Part shown: one piece after another, positions 38,116 to 52,340 of the stretch
Position numbering within the stretch: the stretch's first letter is position 1
Layout of the letters: each line of letters starts with the position of its first letter
Assembly (NCBI GenBank): GCA_004794785.1
Contig: SJOL01006576.1
Span: forward strand, 158,283 to 222,282
DNA from: Opisthorchis felineus
Taxonomy: Eukaryota > Platyhelminthes > Trematoda > Opisthorchiida > Opisthorchiidae
Length of the DNA: 64,000 nt
Reading direction: 5' to 3'
Translations under genes and position numbers: made by a program
Notes under the pieces: model-generated
Seen by the model: the letters and a program-made list of their open reading frames with translations, nothing else
What the model was told of the DNA's origin: nothing
The model's database searches: none

Positions 38116-41100
38116 GACACATTTGAACTATCACGCTTGAAGAGACGAAAATGTTTACGTTTGAGTTAAGTAATTGGTTTGTTCGAGGCCCAGAGGCACG
38201 AGTTAGTAACCTTCCCAATTGTGTCGGCCTCACTTACTCACCTCTGAGGATTTCACATCTGGTAGCACCATGGACGCTTGAAACTTGCTGAACAGTCTCC
38301 TATCAGCTGTGTGTGGCCGCGGGATTTGTAAAAATCCTGTGCTTTGCTATGGACTCAGCAAAATAAGTGCACCAAGGCAGCAGGGAAACTGTCCAAACAC
38401 AATCCCACTCATAAATAGTTAAGACTAGCAGCTCTGGGCGTGAAAATATTCGAATCCGAACTGGGACGGATTAGGCCGGTGGTTTTGCACATGCGTTTGC
38501 CTTCACTCCGCCGCAAGCTATCACATCAACACTCTTCGTTGCATACAATTCACCTGTTGCAATATGGCCCGCACAGTTTCCACTCTCCAAATGACCTGAC
38601 AATAGTGGCGTGAATGTATATTCTATAAACTCCGAAACATTCTACAACCAATATCTCGAATAAATAAACGACAATCACATTATCTAAACCGATCCTCTTT
38701 CCAGGATGGTGTTGTTTTTAGGATAACACCAGTTCTTTTACTAATTTTGTGCATGTGCCACAAAGCACCAGACACCCACTTAGTGCCGTATACCACCATT
38801 TCGCTTTAAGCTCTAAAAGCACACGCATTCTAAATGATCACATTGTGGTAGCAAAAAACCATCAAAAAATAACTCACCTACATACTACACCACGATTTAT
38901 GTTGTTATCATTTCTGATTACCTTGCTTACAGAAAACGCTTGGGGGCGATTGAATTGAATGTTGACCTTTACTAAGCAGCTAAATAAAAGACCTGTCATC
39001 AAATCCATTCTGAATGCTCGTGAACGTATTACCTCACCACCATTTAATTGACGACTGTTTATCGGAATTGTACTGGGAACAGTCCACAATTGATTGCTTG
39101 CACAGAAAGTTCCGGGTCATTCAGCCATATGTGGTTTTGACAAAGAATGTAATTTCCGTTGCTTGCTTCTTCATTTGCCTGTCAAATTGTGGGCTGAGCT
39201 CGATAAGTTTGTCACAACTAGCACATTAAGCACGGTAAACACTTTATCAACTGTGTAGTTGTGTATTTAATCGTTCTCTGGTAGTCAACTTACAGGAAAT
39301 ATAATTCATTTCACCAGAAATGCTAAACTGTCTCTGTCCTGACAAACGAAAATGTTTGGACCTAAATCAGGCTGGTATGACACTTTTAGGACATGAACTC
39401 TCTTGAAGTGTTTTGATCAGAGGTTTGACCACATTATTGAGATTCATGGTGGTATGCAAAAGATTTAAACCGAGTCATCCGATGCACTTTTCATTGAAAC
39501 TATGAGATCAATTTTTTCAAAGCAATGGAACCAGGTATATGCTGGAAGATTTACGGAATCTTTGTTCACATTAGAGATATTGAAACAAACAAGTAAACGC
39601 TTGTCTGTTGCGGTGAAAAAACTGTCCATCCTACCGGTATTTAAAGGTCATCTATAACGTCGTGGCTTACCGATGAATATTTGTGTCGTTTCCAAGGAGG
39701 TAAACACAACTCCTTGCAGCAGTAGAACAGAGTTCTCGCAAGTGACTTCTGTAATATAAGGGCGCAAACGCAGTGAGTTCCCAATAGGGCTTAACCAAAA
39801 AACATCCTCCAGTTAGAACTCTTCCAACAGGTCTGCACACTCAATGCTGCCACTGTGGGTGGGCTCCCACAAATCCGTTACGCCATTTATGACGATGTTG
39901 ATCTAATACCCGCTTTCTTCACACAGTGGTAAGCAGCTTCAAATCTTCCAATTCCGACTGGAGTGCAGAACTTCTATGCGTGAAGAAAAGGCTGCTGGCG
40001 AAATTTGCTGCTGTATTTGCTATTGTGAAGTGGCCCATCAAAGAATCGCCAGTCTTCGCCAACGCGGTTCTGTATTCTCCACATTTTAAAAGTGTCAGAC
40101 TGCCTACGGACATAAACCATTTGACCAAACGTATGTGGAGAAAATGTGATCTGAAGATCCAGTTTTAGATTGACCAGTACAAACAGGAATCTGACTACTG
40201 GTAACTACTCATGAGGTTTCATCCATCTGATCGTTGATTCCCACAACAAACACGAAAATTTCTATGTCCATGGGTGGTTGTTTTGGATAAATACGTGCTT
40301 CGATAAAGACAATCATCGGCCGCACGAACGCATTCACCAACACCGAGACTTGTCAGGTTAGCATAGGGAAACTTGACATGTAAAATTTTGACTAACAGTT
40401 TTAGTTCCCAACCACTGCAGCACTAATCCCCTACTTCCACCTACTTCAATGAAGACGTGGCTGTGTGTTATTTTCATCCTTCCAGGCCATCTACTTGAAC
40501 ACGGTCCGATTCAGCATACTGCTCAAAATAGCTCACACGTGCACTTCTGGTGACTTTATGCAGCACTCAATTTCCACTCGAGATCGGTATTACGTCGCAA
40601 AATATTTGGAGTCCCTATTCATTTCATGATCTCGCACTATCCAGACAATTGATGATATTTAAACATTAACGGGGCTAAAAAGAACAAAACAGCAGTGTCC
40701 AATGAAGTAGAATAGGACCAGACAAAACCGGAGACCTAGTGGTATCAAAATGAGGAGATTTCCACTGAGATGATTAAAACTTTTGGTTTACAATAAAGTT
40801 GCATGTGGCGATTGAAACAATGTGGTATCGAAAACCACATACTCGAAGTATGGAATGATTTGCTCTTTTATAGACTGATTTGGAAGTACCACCAGGGACG
40901 TTCATCTTGAAAGGAGCTAGCACTGTTTCCGGATTATTATCCCGAGAACTGCCGAGCGTTTCCCCAAAGGAAGTACGCTACGCGGTACAGTGCGACATCT
41001 GGAGGGAAGGCCTGGACTAACCATCCAGGAGCAACATTGTCAACGAAAATTGTCCTCCTAGACTTTGCATCCTCGGGGGGGGGATGAAATCTGCATTGCA

Positions 41101-44100
41101 GAACTCCAAATCGATTTGCCATTTTACTGCGATGTACACGTGCCATAATTAGCCTGGAGTAACAGAAAGGCCGGCGAGGTCTCCTTATTCTGCGGAAATA
41201 TTTTAGCCTCTTAAAAGTGTTCAAAACTTACCAGTATGATGGGTCTTCTCAATCGGTTAGGAAGACACTACCTTAAATTTCCTGTCCACACCATGGGTTA
41301 CAGCAGGCTCAGGCCATACGCGGGTTTCCCAAACTAAGCAAGTGCGGCAAACTTGCAACTCACTACTGCGTAACCGTTCGCCACCGGTTCATTCATAAGG
41401 CACCGGTGGACCAGCAACAGCCGCGAATAAATAAGTTTGTACCTTCCTTCTTGTTTCAGAATTGTTATCAAGCACAAAGGTGAACACATTATGAACCCAA
41501 ATGGCATTATCACCTCCAATGAGGTTTCCATGTCACTGCCTATATCCAAGCACCCGCCTTTAAATGTTTATCTAGTTGTCTAACTGCTTCGTTTAGCTGA
41601 CTCAGCTAGCATGCCGATGAACTTATGCTATAATGCGTCACTATAACTGTCCATTTGTGCCTTCGTACAACAAAGGCAAGCAATTTAACCGCTTTGAATG
41701 GACATTCTCTGATTTTCTAGAATTCCACTGACAAGATTCAAGGTGATATCTAGTAAAGTCTCTAATTAGCCCCATGTTGTCTACTCTTGCGCCGATGAGC
41801 TTCGGTCGCTCTCATACAACATTGGCGTCTTGTAAGAACTTTTCCGAAGTACGCATCCGATACGCTTTAGTGAAGGTGGTATGCTCAAGGCTTCGTCTAC
41901 AGATTATGGAAGGTGAAGGTTCATGTGCTGTCTCAGGAGATCAATCTAGCAACTTCTCTGGTTTTCCTTAAAGGTCAAAATTAAAACAAGTATCTTGTCC
42001 CGGTTAGTAAGACAATAAGTTTTTTTTCTAGTTTTATAAGACAGCGCTACTCATCCTCATTAATAAGAAACAACTGCTTTAGCCGGTTCGGTTATGACTT
42101 CTGTGGATGTAATTTCGACTCAATAGGTGTTAGTTGAACCCAGTGATCTAACAAATAGTTTGCGTTTATTTAGAAGCCTTTTCTCTGTCTGAATAGGCAA
42201 TACTTCGTATTTCCACGTCGGCCAAGAAGCTACTAAAAGCGAGCGTAAAAATTACAAGTGACATTAACGACAAAACCTCTCAGTGGTGCAGCCATTCCAC
42301 AAGTTCATGGCCAACTGCTAAAAACCCAGTTCATTTTCCCTTAGAAACCAATCTGTCTCACTTACATGTGGATGTACTCTGAGTTAATGTGCCCTTTGTG
42401 GGTTGGGCATTATATACACATTTATACCTATGTAAATATATATGTATGTTCGCGTTCATTCAAGTGTGTAGCACTTCTGGTGTAGCATGGTGAGTGGAAG
42501 TTAGATATACATGTCCATTGTGCGGGCGACAGTTGCTGCATAAATTAATCAAAGTAGAACTCTGCTGTGTGACCTGCGAATACTTGATCAGAAAGCACCA
42601 AAAGCTAGTGATGATGTATGCGTCGAAAAATATTCTGTGTGACCGCAAACCATACACGAGACTCAGCTTCATCATCTCAGTAGTTCACCATCCAAGAAGC
42701 ACTACCTACATTTCAGTTGGAGCACACATATCGCATTTGTGTACCGAACTGGAATCTGTCGACGGAAGTAGCGAATTTTTCGCTGAATGATTTGTATCCG
42801 CGCACGCCCGTGCAATATATGTACATTTAGGAAACTTGACTTAGTCAGTAAATGTGATTACTAGTGATATAAACACGACAGCCTGTAAATTTTCATTATG
42901 CGAAACATTCAACGATGACCCCATAAGTGCACCAGTTATAAACAGTAGTTTTGGCTCTGTCCACAGTCCATCAGACCACTCCTAGTGCTGAGATACCTTG
43001 TTTCTGTCCAGTGACGTTTTGTCAATCGGAATCATTCAATGTTTCAGCACATTATTTTCTGTTTTTCAGTTCATTCATGAACGTCTAAATGCACCTTCCT
43101 CTTTAGTGAGTTCTCGGTTTCATCGAGCATTCCGAATTTCGAGCGACTCCAAACCTAGCAAAGCATTTAAGTTGTAGCACACAATCCCTTTTAAAACGGC
43201 TGCTTATTGAATTCTTTTGTTTAAAGGACCGAAGTCTCCTAGCCGGTCTCTTCATGCAGCAGGGTTCTAGAGAAATCCTGACACCGTTGACCAGGCTTCT
43301 TACACTCCGTGCACTTGCTTCCTACCGAAGAAAACATTTTTTCCTCTGGATTCCGTTCCCGAATTATGAACGGATTGGAGATCTGAGAAAGGTTCTTTTT
43401 AGTGGACATTCCATCCACGGTAGTCGTGTTGTGTAGACCCGACCATCACGACTTTTTAGCCTATTCCTTTATCTATCTCGATAAAGTCGCTGTAAAACCG
43501 TAGCTGACGAATCACTTCGGATTGATTGTTTTCTACCTGGATTCCATTAAATAGAATAACTGAAGGCAAAATACGCAGATCGTTGCGTTGGACAAAAGCA
43601 AATGTTACTCGCATAGTAAGCGGGCACTGGACCATTAATTCGCCATATTTTAATTATAGATGCGACCAGATTGTACGACCTTGGTTTTATTGCGGAATAT
43701 CGTTCCGGTTTACGCAGATGTTCACGTGGCTACTTCGTTTATTCCCAGGGGATTACAGAGTACTGAATCGGAAAATAATCTTAGCTTCCGAGGTTATCTG
43801 CCTGCAGTGTCACCTTTGTTAGAGCTTTGAACGTGAAATTCTCTGTCCTGCATTAATAATGCTATATGTATAAAATTCAAGAGTTCATACTCACATCCAG
43901 CAGAATCGTTTGACGAGAATGAAGTCGACCACCATCCAGGTGTTTTGACCAGGGATATTTCTGGCTTTTTTTGAAAATGTCTGATCTTAGCATTATATAA
44001 TTCTGCAATGTTGAATGATAGCTCATAGTGTGGGATGGTTATTTTCTGAATCAAGATTTAAATATGCATACCTAGAGATTGAGCAGTCCCTAAAACGTAT

Positions 44101-45589
44101 AATCAGCACTCTGCAGTCGTACTATGCAGTCTGTGATATTAACGTTTTTTTTTGGGTGAATTTTCGCCTCTGAGAGCGGGATATATTAACATCTCTCAAT
44201 CGATGGAATCCCGTCTGCCCTACCCTGGATCCCGGGTTGAAAACACTGGAATCACACCAATCGCCTTGACGCCGTATTTGTGTGCGAGACTACTATAGTG
44301 GCTATGGTTTCCAGGTGTTGCACCGATTAGACTTTATGATGTTGTGTGTTACCGGACATGAATGTGGTGACATATAAGAAGAAACAAGCATCATAGTGGA
44401 AGTTTCGCTTGTGCATGCACTGTCCCGTAACGTCTCCGCTTACCGGATGCTATTGGGCAGCCATAGAACTCGAGGTTTTGAATAATTTGGCGCGGGTAAC
44501 GTTGCTTTTTTATCTTTTATCGACCTTAGTTGTCGGACAACTGCTCACTGCTTTCTGTGGCTACTTTTATTGGCAGCAAAGACTTGCGTTTTAAAAAGGA
44601 CTGTTTCTGTGTTCCTTGGCTGCGTATTAGTCTAGCCAACAGATTAAGAACTCGCAAAAAACACCTGCATGAAGATCATTTCAGTCGGTTACTTCTCTTA
44701 CATAGGCTTTAAAATTTAACAATAACTTCGAATATCTCCTGCTGCTATTTCATATCCACGGAATAATTGTTCTCAACGATGCATCTGATCGGTGTTTTGT
44801 GAATGTATCTTTATTCGTGCTTCACTGATCTTGATAGAAGACATGGTCGCACACGCATGACAGCTAGAGCGTTGTGTAATCTGTTATGCAGTCACCGTGC
44901 ACTATCGAAGCTGGATCATTGGCTAGCATCCAAATGGGTTGCGGCCATTAACAGCGGTCGAAATGTAGGATGGATGCGCAGAGTTGGAGGGCCACAGATG
45001 ATTTGTCCTGGGGTGAGAGCCCTTGTGGTCGCTTTACATACGGAGGGATAAGATCAGCGGGGGCCTGTTGTTTAAAATCAGCCATTCTAAACAAGATGAC
45101 ACAACCATGATTTACGCCACCCTCACATGTTTATCATCAAGATACAGGTGTCAGCCTTTTATTAATCTTCAGCCTAATACAATATATCCCTCAATATGGC
45201 ACCATACTAATTTTACTCTGTGTGACAGCTTATGAACTGTCGATAATCTCTTGTTCATTCTTTTAATGTATTTTCCACGCGTAGGGTAACATTTTTTGGC
45301 AGATACTAATTAGAAAATAGAACCAGCATGCCTCGTCTATGGATGGTTAGTTTCAGCTAGTTTGCTAGTGAGTAATTTAGCGATCCCGGCGGCCAGTCCT
45401 TCTAAAACATTCTGGGAGAGTCCACATGGTCGAGGTCACATTACAAGTATTCAACATCTCGCTTGTTTGGCCTCAGTGTGACGTGTAGTGTCTCGATGAT
45501 TCTGCTCCCTGCTTGGATCCCATTTTGTCGGGAAAATCATTCAGTGTAAGGTCCTCCCATGGTCCGAAATGAATGTTACGCTTCTTTAT
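38116..45589. other. Anonymous DNA, no supported gene
   Basis: No gene or element was recognised. A nine-base G run lies at 41075-41083. A plus-strand frame at 42494-42790 begins with a Cys-x-x-Cys pair but does not make a credible zinc finger. A possible old repeat motif at 44969-45002 resembles 28965-28998. Confidence 0.5.
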
Positions 45590-45840
45590 GCTTACTTAAA
45601 GCCGCCTGAATAATGGGAATTCTGATCATCATTTCTGAAATCTCTCGTCCTCATCTGGCCGTAAACAAGTTCTCTCGGGATTTTAATTTCAGTCATTCGT
45701 TTCACGTAGCTTAACCAGCGAAGGCGGTTTGGCATGAGATTGCTTTCAAGTTCAGCGTTGCTTCTCAGAGTACTTCGTTTTCAGAATTCGGGATTTTGCT
45801 TAATGGGATTTTACGCAGATAGTTGAAGGCTGGGCTTTTT
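45590..45840 (-). pseudogene. LINE polyprotein C-terminal fragment
   Basis: The minus-strand translation shows the region that follows the reverse transcriptase in many LINE ORF2 proteins. AFNYLRKI with IPNSENEVL corresponds to the 'F-x-x-x-C-L-R-x-I-x-x-I-x-W-x-D-x-I-x-N-x-E-V-L' segment. After a one-base frame change, SNAELESNLMPNRLRWLSYV and then KRMTEIKIPRELVYGQ correspond to 'I-x-x-R-x-L-R-W-x-G-H-V-x-R-M-x-x-x-R-x-P-x-x-x-L-Y-G-x-L'. The Gly-His of the RWxGHV motif is replaced by Ser-Tyr. Below about 45.6 kb the frame breaks repeatedly. Upstream (46.0-45.85 kb) the palm and thumb part may be present but is not convincing. The wording resembles the LINE family at 35.2 kb more than the one at 50.8-53.5 kb, though this is only an impression. 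Confidence 0.65.
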
Positions 45841-48800
45841 CCTTAGCCTAGAAGGTTCTGAAGAGGCTGACGGATTTGTATGGACAGCTAAGCTTTGGTA
45901 GAACTGGAAACCTTATTGTGATGACAAAATATCTTGCTAAATACAATTCATCTTTGTGATGCACAGAAAATTTGGTATACTCATTTCGAACAAGACCGTG
46001 AGCATCATAACGTCGTTCTGTTCCGCTTGTTTTACCAAACCTGCTGTTAACGCTCACTACCCCCTGAAATTAGTGCTATGGAGATACACTCCGTCCTATT
46101 AAATTTTGAATGTTTCACATCCACGACTGGTGTGTGGACTTCCCTCTTATGTCTGTTTTGATGAGCAAATAAAGTCTAAACAGCTGCACTAAATACACAT
46201 ATTGGGTTCAGAATAGTGCTGGCCTTACGGCATCTTCAGAGTGGCGAAAAATTTTCTGGTGGCAGAATCAGCCTTCTGATAAACGTATTGTGAAAGCATG
46301 TCTGTCATCAATGTGGTCGAAGTCTACACGAAAACCATACAGGGTTGGTCTTTACAATCAATAAGGGGGGCAATGATAGAGCGCAATTACAGTCAATCCA
46401 CGCTTACTCCAGTAAACGTTCTAGGAAATACCGGTAGAAGCATGGCAGTAAAACAGTATATTCACTGCTTTGAAAAAGATGCTAACTGATGTACAACTTG
46501 GTACTACAGCAGACACGAGGCCACCCACTGCGCTCACCTATACAGTCATCCAAAGTGTAACTGTTTGCGGGCAGTTCTGTTGCTTGCGCACAATGAAAGT
46601 TCAAAGAGGATGTAACGCGGTTTGGTACAGTACTTCTTAGTAAAGTGATTGGCAGTTTTTACCTACAAGATACAAACTACAACCAAATTGAGGGCATCAC
46701 CATGAGGACCGTGACCAGCTAAAATTTGTCGGCTTCTCTGTGACAGACTATAGACGCGAGTACTGAGATACTGTCTCCGTAAACGAGTCTTGGATGTGCT
46801 AGTTTTTGAAATTTACCCAGAAAGCATCATAAAACTGCTTCAAAGCATTTCTTTCAAGAATGAAAATAAACGAGAGGAGGAAAGTCCAGTTTAGGAAGTA
46901 TGCCGTTGTGTACGCATTTTGTTCACCCCTAACGTACTGCGCCAATCAAACTCAGAAAACCGACCGTACGGGACTGCATTGGATATTCTCATTCTAAGGA
47001 GCTAGTGACATTGTGTTGACTGACAGTTCAGCTAGAACCGAAACTATCTGGAGTTCGAAAGCTAACGTAGTTTTCACGGACATCATTGAATTGACCATAG
47101 CTTGTACGGGCAAGGATGCGCAGGCGCTGAAGACAAATTACGGTGCTTTTTTCATCAGTGGGATGATGACTTACCTTACCAATTTATGCAACGTAACCAA
47201 AACGTTCAGGAAACTGACCGATACTAACGGTTCATGGGAAACAAATTAAGCTTAGGGTGACAGTTTCGATTTGCCCAGCAACCAGCTACTCATATACACA
47301 TTTAATATACCCACACTTTTGCACTTAGTACTGCCAAATTAGGAAAACTAACTGACATGAAAATAAGTCTAATACATATGAGCAGAACTGAACATTATTT
47401 CCCGTCCAAAATCTATGACACTCACCGGTTCATCTGAAATTGCCATGAAACAATACTGGAAGGGCAGAAGTAAAGTGACAGGGACATTTACTTGGTCACG
47501 TTTTACTGGTCTTATTTTATCTGCATTTTGGACGCCTGTAATCTACCCCAAGGTCCAGTAGATAGTTGGTTGAAGCAAGGTAGTAAAATTCAGTCGTCTT
47601 TAAAAGTTATTAACTACTCGAGTTTATAGAAGAGTGAACTGACGTCTGTCTTGGTTATTTTGACACTCGGAAAGCATCCAAGAGAAGTTCCGCACAATTT
47701 ACGCAATTCGCCATCTATTGCAGTGCAATGGTGCTGTACAGTTCTGCGGGCTGATGGAGTGCACAAATTGTTTTCATCCTTCACTTGTGCTGTTCTATCA
47801 GTATGTTTAAAAAGATCAGGAAGGTCCGGTGTTCAAGAAAGACCAACCGACTGAATGGTGAGTGGGCAAAAACACTCGTGAGCGACTAGGAACGGACCAC
47901 TAAGGACTAGTGCTTCAACGTGCTGTGGTCAGTCTTGTCCAGGCTAAGCATGTGCAACATCGTGGACCTCCAACCGGTTCCCGTAATTTGTCAGTGGACA
48001 CGAGAGTGTAGTCAACTGGGGATATCCCAACTGACTTGACTATTTGTACCAGGTACATCCGTAACTCGCTATGTAAATCAACTTGTCACGCTGGCATAGC
48101 ATGCCTTAGAGCTTGGGTTTATCCGACGTCCACACGGAGCTTCTGCTTCTCCTTGGATATCAAAGGACCTTATTTTTCTGATTTTTTGCTACAAAATTTC
48201 AACGCTGTGCCCAAGAAATTGTAGCCATTTTCCTGCAGGCTGTCTGGTTACGCCATTTATTTGGTTAACCAATCACCGGTTCAAACAATTAGTGCAAACT
48301 TATGCTTTGCTTCTGCCAAATGAATCACCGTGCCGTTACTATTACTCTGGAAAAACAAACAAGCTCACATATGTTAAACTGGATGGTCCGTCTTCTTCCT
48401 GGTTTTATGCTCGTTTCTTTACGCAGTGGGAAACCTTCATGTTGAAGCTGAAAATACTCCTCTAAAACCGAAACCCACTTTCGCTCCTTCGCTGAGTACT
48501 TTTCATTTAACCTGACTGTGACCAATATGTATTATCGATGCAGTCTAATTGGCAGGCAAATTTTTATAACTTTCAAAGTTGGTGCGCTTAATTTTTGTCT
48601 TGTTCAAAGCAAACCAAGAATAGCTTGATATATCCGAGGGTCAGGTCCTATTGAAGAATGGCTGCAATTATAACCGAGTAAAATAAAGCAAGGGGCATTA
48701 CATTCAAAGCCGCTGGCTAGTAAATGACTGGTTCTACGGGACCTTTAAAGCATGTTCGTCATGTTCAGTTTCATAGAATGGTAGACAGTCAACGTTAAAT

Positions 48801-49621
48801 CAGATCACCTGGAAGAAAACTTATTTCCAGGGATCGGAAACCACCCGAGCAGAATCGATGTGGCTGGCATACTTGCAGTCAGTGAAAGACATGGCTTTTA
48901 TTAAAGAAACGCAAAAATTATGGAATATCGTCCGAAATTATGACCGACCGGATTAGCAAGCTAGCGCAATGATTTAGAATAGGTATGAAATAGTATATGG
49001 TTGGTGAGACAATCACAGAGCCACATTCCGGTGGCATTAACGTCGTCGAAAAGCTGCTCAAATAGGATTCTTTAGTTGAAAGTGGCAAACTTCGAGATAC
49101 AGCCAAAACGGCTGTCTTACCGTTTCAAACTTGCGATGGCAAAGGTTTGTGTGCACCGGAGGCTGAGTGAAAATCTGTAAACCGGATTACTCCAGCAGAA
49201 ATCATATTCAGTCGTTTTGAACTTTAAATTCCATCACTTTCCAAGTACATAAATTTTCATGACATAATCTGTTCAAAATTCATAAGAGAGATAAAGACGC
49301 AAACAGGCTATCCGAAACGTTTCTTGGGTTAAGCGCTAAATGGTTTTATGGAGTAAGGTACCGGGTACTTCCCTGAAACACAACCACGAGCCATTTAAGT
49401 TGCTTAGCACGATCGCAATTTCACCAGGATGTACTCTTGGTATCGATTTAAAGAACTATTCAGACAGTATTAGGCTTTGTTTATGCTCCAATTTAGGGGT
49501 TTCATTTAGATCTATAGAAGTGACTGAAGTCGGCGGATGAAAGCGAAACAATTAGCATTTTCTCCAACAAAATGTCAGAACTCATGAATACGTTGCCTAG
49601 GATTTACAAACAAATCGACTA
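45841..49621. other. Anonymous DNA up to the assembly gap
   Basis: No gene, RNA or element was recognised. The first 200 bp may hold an unrecognisable 5' extension of the LINE tail. Open frames are chance-sized on both strands. Confidence 0.5.
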
Positions 49622-49989
49622 NNNNNNNNNNNNNNNNNNNNNNNNNNNNNNNNNNNNNNNNNNNNNNNNNNNNNNNNNNNNNNNNNNNNNNNNNNNNNNN
49701 NNNNNNNNNNNNNNNNNNNNNNNNNNNNNNNNNNNNNNNNNNNNNNNNNNNNNNNNNNNNNNNNNNNNNNNNNNNNNNNNNNNNNNNNNNNNNNNNNNNN
49801 NNNNNNNNNNNNNNNNNNNNNNNNNNNNNNNNNNNNNNNNNNNNNNNNNNNNNNNNNNNNNNNNNNNNNNNNNNNNNNNNNNNNNNNNNNNNNNNNNNNN
49901 NNNNNNNNNNNNNNNNNNNNNNNNNNNNNNNNNNNNNNNNNNNNNNNNNNNNNNNNNNNNNNNNNNNNNNNNNNNNNNNNNNNNNNNNN
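49622..49989. other. Assembly gap, 368 N
   Basis: A run of 368 ambiguous bases breaks the contig. The odd length suggests a size estimated from read pairs or from an alignment, not a fixed placeholder. Any open frame drawn across it is an artefact. Confidence 1.
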
Positions 49990-50759
49990 ATTTTACTGTA
50001 AGTTGACGATTCCTAGGTATGCGGATACATGCAAAAGAGCGTTTTGGAAACCGTGCTGCGCCAGTGCTTGCAGTAGACTTTTGAAGTTCCGTAAGACAAT
50101 TTTTCCTCAATAGTTACCATAAATGGTGCTCTTTTTCAAACGCTTATAGAGAAGTAGATGACACTGCTAAACGTGTGACCTTGCTCCATCCCACTGGAAA
50201 AAGCACCAAAAGGTCAGGAAAGAACAGTGAGTTGGATTACCTGCAGCTGATTCCATTTTCGTTTTAGATTTTTTTTCAAAATATACTGGGCTTTCTGTTA
50301 CGGGGTGTTACTGAGCACTACCCAGACATTAAGTATTGGTTAATTTTTGGGCAAGTGCGTCGTTCTCGTTTGACATCTTGGCGTCAGAGCATGTCTGGTG
50401 CGCATTCAAAACCTCCAATTGAATTCGTTTGCTGTAAAGGGCTCTTGGATCTGGGGAAGAGGTTTGAGACGGCAAACACAAATATTTCTTTTATTACCGT
50501 CATCAACCTCTGGAATGTCATTCTATCAAATGCAATTTATGTAGCTGCTGCTTTATTATGCAAAATAGAGATCCACTGGCACTTGTAATCGATCTTCATC
50601 TAGACTGACAAATCACTGAGCAGTGGGCTGGGCGAAAAGTGCTGTACAAGGCAGGTGGCAGGCAGGCATGGCATTCAAAATATATGTTTTAACTAGCATA
50701 ACCCATGAAGTCTGAGGAGCTCACTTCCTTTGGAATAGTTCTCTTCTCCTATCTACTTC
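49990..50759. other. DNA between the gap and the LINE 3' side
   Basis: No gene was recognised. The 3' untranslated region of the minus-strand LINE should fall here, roughly 50.6-50.76 kb. I saw no poly(A), poly(T) or tandem-repeat tail and no target-site duplication marking its end. Confidence 0.4.
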
Positions 50760-50799
50760 TCTCTTCACAATTGGTAATTTGATATTCTCATCAAACCCA

Positions 50800-52340
50800 G
50801 ACAGTGATTTGGAGACACCGATGGTCAAATACTGGCAGCTTCCTTGTGTCCTCTATACGTAAAAGCCACGCTTCTCATCCACGAGGCAGTATAGATCTTA
50901 CAACCGCAGCTTGTAGTCTACCCTAAAAGGGGAAGCATCGGCACCATATGTCTCGGAGGTTAACGAAATCTCTCCTTGCCCCCGTGGTCTGAGAAGTGGT
51001 CTTGACTCCAGTCAATACACCGGAACTTATGCAGCCGTCCAGGTGAAAAAATTATCTATCAGGTCGATTGGCTCAGCTGCATTCATGAGGTTTATGTTTG
51101 ATCCCACTAAGTCTTGTAGCCGCGCCTTATACTTTGCATGTAAGGAGCGCTTATCAAACCGTGTGGCAAAATAATTAAGGATGTTTAAGTGTCTTGCACC
51201 TGTGAAGCATCTGAACCGATGAGAGGAACATAGTCCGAGTACCCAATTCCAGTAGGTGAACATCCTGGGAGCGTTTCGATGTCTGAGTCTCCAGAGGCAG
51301 GTAAAGTAGCTTCAAACAGTACGTCAATAACAAACTTGAAAAGGAGTGATGAGAGAGGACAGTCAAGTCTTACACCAGTGGGCTTTAGGAACTAGGGCGA
51401 AAGCTTGCTGTTTGCCTGTACGCACCTACAGGAGTGTGCATAGAGGATCTTACAAAGAGTAGATATTTGAAAGGGACATCTTTGATGGCCAAACTGCCTG
51501 GCGATCAACAGGGTTAGAAGCAACTTTTGGATCTAGAAAAACGACTATCCTGAGGAGTTTAACAGTGCAGAGCTATTCAGAAACTTTCCTACGGTAAGGA
51601 ATTGGTCGATTGTTCCTTGGCTAGGGCAGAACCCAGCTTGATTCTCGAGAGTTCTTTTCTTCCGATAATCGATCAACTTCAGCAGAATAATGGCATGAAG
51701 CATCTTGGATGCCATGGTTATCAGGCTGATGCCACAGTGTTTTTTGCGTGATGTTCTTGAAAAAAGTTTGAAGGTTAGAAACACGGTAGAGGCGCTCTGT
51801 TCCATTGATATTCTAGTTTCAATCCATTTCCTCCATGGTAGTAGTAGGGTAGTCAGTCTTCTCACCAGGTCTTCACCGCTTCTTTTGAAGAACGCGGAGT
51901 GCAGATCGTCTGGGCAAGCCACTTCACGTTGGAGGAATGATATCTCACTGTGGATTTCTGTTGGTGACTGCGGGCTGATCTCGATGTCCCATTCAAGCTT
52001 GTTGAACTTCCTTATAGGCTGTGCTGAAGAAAAACAGTTGCACTGCTCTTTAAAGTGTTCAGTCCATCATTCATGACTACAATTTTGCGATTGAATTGCC
52101 GTTCCGTCTTTTTTTTGCATATTGTTTTGGTGACTTTCGTCTTCGTTTGGCCGGCTGAGCGAATCAGTAGAAAACAAAGCGCGGCTGTTGCCTGCGGCGA
52201 AAGTACTCTCCATCTCCTGCACCTTTGAAAACCATTCACGTTCTCTTTCCTTCTTCAGACTCTGGATTATCAGACGTTTGGGGGTTACATGCGACATTGT
52301 ATTCGTTAGTACCCGATATGGGTTGTATGGTGTCAATAAT
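50800..52340 (-). pseudogene. LINE linker, reverse transcriptase and post-RT domain, broken
   Basis: The linker shows REWFSKVQEMESTFAAGNSR (about 52.23-52.17 kb), a family-typical helix. After a frame change, a Trp-Thr-Glu-His-Phe-Lys segment follows. The longest open piece (51545-51922) covers the fingers and early palm: PDDLHSAFFKRSGEDL, then KKHCGISLITMASKML (motif N/H-x-R-G-I-S-L-L), then NQAGFCPSQGTIDQF (motif Q-x-G-F-R-P-G-R-G-T-I-D-Q). The DCPLSPFLF and catalytic YADD motifs survive only as frameshifted remnants: YSDYVPL at about 51.24 kb replaces YADD. RLQDLVGSNINLM with AEPIDLIDNF (about 51.13-51.05 kb) and WLLRIEDTRKL with PVFDHRCLQ (about 50.87-50.81 kb) are strong matches to the post-RT region. 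The catalytic Asp pair is lost, so the enzyme is dead. Confidence 0.88.

Noticed and set aside
38440..38520. GGATTCGAATA on the minus strand, considered as another B box
   Set aside because: No convincing A box at the right distance and no second copy seen in the window.
42494..42790. Plus-strand frame starting with a CPLC motif and a later Cys-x-x-x-Cys cluster, considered as a zinc finger
   Set aside because: Spacing fits no zinc-finger class and the rest of the translation is featureless.
49572..50110. Frames of 144 and 163 codons on the two strands near 49.6-50.1 kb
   Set aside because: They exist only because the assembly gap contains no stop codons.
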